From: Anaerolineae bacterium
GTDB taxonomy: Bacteria > Chloroflexota > Anaerolineae > Aggregatilineales > UBA3940
Assembly: GCA_020852775.1 (NCBI GenBank)
Contig: JADZAD010000050.1
Location: forward strand, 1-8,326
Direction: 5' to 3'
DNA length: 8,326 bases
The notes beneath the pieces were generated by a model. It saw nothing but the letters and a program-made list of their open reading frames with translations, did not search any database and was not told where the DNA came from. Below, in pieces: positions 6,801 to 8,326 of this stretch (position 1 is its first letter; each line of letters opens with the position of its first letter). The position numbers and the translations under genes were made by a program.

Positions 6801-8037
6801 TCGCTGGCTGGTGAATACCAGCCTGATCCGGCTGGCGATCGCCGTGGTCGGTGCGCCACTGCTGGCCGGGTTCATTACCGCGCGCAACGCCGCCCTGCCG
6901 ATCCCGCTCGCCCCGGAGACCGTTGCGGCGATGTGGCTGCTCTACATCGGGTTGTTCCTCTCGACGCTCAACAAAGGCCTGACGGGGCTGTTCTACGCCT
7001 ACGAGAAGGCCGAGTACCCGTCCGCGCTGCAAACGGTAAGCACGATGCTGGTGGCGGTGCTGGGCGTGATTGTGCTGCTGCTCGGCTACGGGATCGTCGG
7101 GCTGGCGGGGGTCAGCATCATCGTCAACGCGATCACGCTGGCCGCGCTCTACACCCTGACCACCCGCCTGTTCTTCCCCCCACGCCTGGCCTTCGATCGC
7201 AGCCTGCAGCGCGGCGCCCTTAACGAATCCTTCCCGCTGATGGTCAACCACCTGCTGGCGACGGTCTTCTTCCGCATCGATATCATCCTGCTGGAAGCAC
7301 TGACCAACGACACGGTCGTGGGCTGGTACGGCGTGGTCTACAAATGGATCGATGCGATCAATGTGATTCCGTCGTTCTTCACGCAGGCGCTCTTCCCGGT
7401 GATGAGCCGGCAGGCGCATGAAGACCGCGTCGCCCTGAAGCGCAGCTACATCTTCTCCGTCAAGCTGCTGACGCTGATCTCGCTGCCCGGCGCCGTAGTG
7501 ACCACGCTGCTGGCGTATGCGCTGGTCGGGCTGCTGGGCGGGGAGCAGTTCCTCCCGGCAGGCGCGGTCGCGCTGCAGGTCTTCGTGTGGAGCATCCCGT
7601 TCGGCTGGATCAACAGCGTGACCAACTACCTGATCATCGCCCTGAACCGCCAGCGTGTGCTGACGTGGGCCTTTATTTTCGGGGCAGTTTTCAACATCAC
7701 GGTTAACCTGATCCTGATCCCGCGTTATTCGTTCGTCGCGGCTGCTGTGACAACAATCCTCTCGGAATTCGTGCTGCTGGCCTTCTTCTACCTGGTTTTG
7801 ATCGGGCCGCTGGGCCCGATCAACTGGGCACGCATCCTGTGGCGCATCGCTGCCGCCGCCGGGTTGATGGGCACGGTGGCCTATCTGCTGGCTCCGGTTA
7901 ACCTGCCGGTGGCGCTGGCAGGTTCGGTGATTGTATATACCGGGGCGATTGTGCTGCTCAAGCCCTTTGACGCGGATGAGCGCGCCCGGCTGGCCGGTTT
8001 GCTACCGGCACGCTTCCGCCCTGCTGAGACCGAGTAG
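3844..8037 (+). CDS. Fusion of a YfhO-family GT-C membrane protein and a Wzx/MOP-type polysaccharide flippase
   Basis: One uninterrupted 1397-aa frame. Part 1 (about 1-903) is a full YfhO-like protein: membrane segment 1 (12-29), an outer loop with Asp40 and Asp67, then IPLWQPNIAGGAPF (88-101) and SGVLYP, roughly a dozen further helices to about 599, an extracytoplasmic domain with ADGYFPGW (822-829) and LRGMVLEPG, and a last helix (about 878-899). YfhO of Bacillus subtilis is required to glycosylate lipoteichoic acid. Part 2 (about 910-1397, 488 aa) is a complete flippase of the Wzx/MOP superfamily: RRIAKNSITP (913-922), RILGPEGSGRYQYAV, NFGLDTLLMREVSR, FFRIDIILLEA (Arg1144, Asp1146) and GGEQFLPAG (from 1232). 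Only about 9 polar residues (QESADTSTA) separate the parts, on the expected cytoplasmic side. The start is forced by an in-frame TGA at 3814-3816; no strong Shine-Dalgarno is present. The donor lipid and acceptor are unknown. Confidence 0.9.
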   Translation: MRERLARFKPDLLVAIVLFAVPLVFFWQQTLGGRTLLPVDNLFQFQPYAALREQYSVGTPQNALLSDLILQNVAWKQFALDQFHAGQIPLWQPNIAGGAPFIGAGQSGVLYPFSIIYALFPLPAAYGWFTVSQLWLAGLFMYVLARVLGLRRSSALIAALVYQFSGFMLVSVVFPMIISTAAWLPLEIAMIELIIRQERALGGRPATIPWVVLGGIGLGMAALAGHAEALYFTLLVMGFYAAWRLLAGVLAHREAGRWKALLRRSAWLLTLVALGLALGAAQIIPAAELVSRSFREGSNTLEQVRSYAFPLRHVLLFLMPNFYGNPAHHAYLDLFTGRMTPVTVNALGDPINNTAWGIKNYVEGGTYLGLPPLLLAGLALLHWIAGRAGRADRTLGGEQPGRPYRTIFGGLALLSLSFIFGSPTYALLYYGLPFINQSHSPFRWVWPLTLCVAVLAGFGADLLHRATEAKDTPEGARIHKSARLLGWIVLTIGAAALFGLLLSRAAYSSIEPLVQRVFEGLALAPNAFANSHAFYSYTFWNVLGFALVLSASGAVLLISTPGGLLPAFVPVLGGRRIRLWEPLAALLIALDLALPLIGFHPAADPKLLAVVPESIAWLKGQQSETQPWRFIPYEEPGADTMNANIGWLHRLEDAAGYDSLIPGAYADMMQIIQPQGDLAYNRIAPLYSIYPGNLDSPILDLLTVKYVVSEVPIDSPRFVEAYRDDAVRIYENLGVMPRAFTLPVSSTVISAADDASEGFALLAQSVDFRQHVVVNTHSSPFNVVPADPPIAAQAQAAAITIYTPNEMWIDVDTSEASWLVVADGYFPGWRAFARPVGAGDATEQEIAVWRVNGALRGMVLEPGRWTVRLSYSPDSIRFGGFVSFIALMAMIFAVGVWAWRYAYQESADTSTARRIAKNSITPIILNLFNRGIQFAFAFVSLRILGPEGSGRYQYAVLIFGWFEILSNFGLDTLLMREVSRNREEANRWLVNTSLIRLAIAVVGAPLLAGFITARNAALPIPLAPETVAAMWLLYIGLFLSTLNKGLTGLFYAYEKAEYPSALQTVSTMLVAVLGVIVLLLGYGIVGLAGVSIIVNAITLAALYTLTTRLFFPPRLAFDRSLQRGALNESFPLMVNHLLATVFFRIDIILLEALTNDTVVGWYGVVYKWIDAINVIPSFFTQALFPVMSRQAHEDRVALKRSYIFSVKLLTLISLPGAVVTTLLAYALVGLLGGEQFLPAGAVALQVFVWSIPFGWINSVTNYLIIALNRQRVLTWAFIFGAVFNITVNLILIPRYSFVAAAVTTILSEFVLLAFFYLVLIGPLGPINWARILWRIAAAAGLMGTVAYLLAPVNLPVALAGSVIVYTGAIVLLKPFDADERARLAGLLPARFRPAETE
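7798..7823 (+). repeat. Perfect inverted repeat inside the flippase coding region
   Basis: TTGATCGGGCC (7798-7808) and GGCCCGATCAA (7813-7823) form an 11-bp perfect stem with a GCTG loop. It encodes LIGPLGPIN around residues 1319-1327. There is no T-tract after it on either strand. It may be a by-product of the Gly-Pro codons, an mRNA structure that slows translation, or chance. Confidence 0.45.
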
Positions 8038-8043
8038 GTGCGG

Positions 8044-8072
8044 TTGCCCCGGCCCGATGGGGCGACTACAAT
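8044..8072 (+). promoter_or_regulatory. Predicted promoter giving a leaderless mRNA for the last gene
   Basis: TTGCCC (8044-8049, 4/6 to the -35) and TACAAT (8067-8072, 5/6 to the -10) are 17 bp apart. The expected start of transcription, about 7 nt past the -10 box, falls at or next to the A of ATG 8080. The -35 lies within a possible hairpin (8044-8050 with 8059-8065). Confidence 0.5.
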
Positions 8073-8079
8073 CCGGCGT

Positions 8080-8326
8080 ATGGCTTCAAAGACACCGCTT
8101 CACCGGGAGGCTGACCCATTTGCGCGCCGGCTGATGCTCGCAGGGTGCCTGCTCATGCTGGCTCCGCTGGCCTGTGTGCTCACCGCCGCAGCCTTCTTCG
8201 GCTGGCCTGCCACGCTGGCGCTCCTCCCACGGGAGGCTCAACCGGTCGCCCCGGCAGACCCGTCCACAGGGGAGACGCTGGTGCTGGTAGCCGGGTTCGT
8301 GGGCAGCGGTGGTGAGGACCCGGCCC
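8080..8326 (+). CDS. Membrane-anchored protein of unknown function, N-terminal 82 aa, cut by the window edge
   Basis: The frame is open from ATG 8080 to the end of the window. A basic head (MASKTPLHREADPFARR) is followed by one hydrophobic segment (about 18-42), a Pro/Ala-rich linker (PREAQPVAPADPSTGE) and ETLVLVAGFVGSGGEDPA, where the window stops. The last stretch looks like the first beta-strand and loop of an extracytoplasmic domain, faintly like the 'VLVAxFxNxxGDP' starts of some regulator and TPR proteins, but this is too short to name a family. There is no Shine-Dalgarno; the promoter position suggests leaderless translation. The same frame is open back to the stop of the fusion gene (TAG 8035-8037), so GTG 8038 is an alternative start adding 14 residues. 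Confidence 0.65.
   Translation, partial: MASKTPLHREADPFARRLMLAGCLLMLAPLACVLTAAAFFGWPATLALLPREAQPVAPADPSTGETLVLVAGFVGSGGEDPA

Noticed and set aside
6109..7419. Minus-strand open frame of 436 codons
   Set aside because: It is antisense to the fusion gene with no recognisable motif; composition is Arg/Asp/Gln/His rich without hydrophobic structure.
8044..8065. Hairpin TTGCCCC with GGGGCGA as terminator of the fusion gene
   Set aside because: The stem is only 7 bp with one G-U pair, has an 8-nt loop and no T-run, and overlaps the better supported promoter of the next gene.
8137..8148. Lipobox-like LAGC (Cys23) in the last, partial protein
   Set aside because: Only two hydrophobic residues separate the Arg pair from LAGC, too few for a signal peptide core, and the hydrophobic stretch runs on to about residue 42.

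Overview
The window is GC-rich, almost fully coding bacterial DNA. It carries Shine-Dalgarno sites (AGGAG type) and sigma70-like promoter boxes. The mix of a small M50 site-2 protease, a Thr/Pro/Glu-stalked Cys-rich membrane protein and multi-spanning GT-C enzymes (DUF2723 and YfhO families) fits Chloroflexota, probably an Anaerolineae-like lineage. That assignment is inferred from protein architecture; no rRNA or other marker gene is present. No tRNA, rRNA, CRISPR array, transposase or attachment site was seen.

Layout. On the minus strand, 978 to the left edge holds a two-gene unit: an M50 (site-2 protease type) metallopeptidase that starts with TTG behind a good ribosome-binding site, then an HD-domain protein only 3 bp downstream that runs off the window. 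The 165-bp gap 979-1143 is a divergent control region, with a minus-strand promoter (TATACT at 1049-1044) and a plus-strand promoter (TTGTCT, 17 bp, TATACT at 1080-1108).

On the plus strand follow three complete genes and one cut by the right edge. The first is a 317-aa protein with two membrane segments flanking a 20-residue-period Thr/Pro/Glu stalk and a 16-cysteine domain. Tandem hairpins come next, then a 530-aa DUF2723/TMEM260-like predicted GT-C glycosyltransferase. After its own promoter comes a 1397-aa protein joining a complete YfhO-family GT-C membrane protein (about residues 1-903) to a complete Wzx/MOP-type flippase (about residues 910-1397). Last is the start of another membrane-anchored protein, whose promoter predicts a leaderless mRNA.

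How they may work together. The plus-strand genes look like machinery for moving lipid-linked sugars across the membrane and transferring them on the outer face: a flippase, a YfhO-type transferase fused to it, and a DUF2723 transferase. The neighbouring Thr-rich stalk protein could be a substrate. This functional link is inference. The most notable item is the YfhO-flippase fusion, which would place the flipping and transfer steps of a three-component glycosylation route in one polypeptide.
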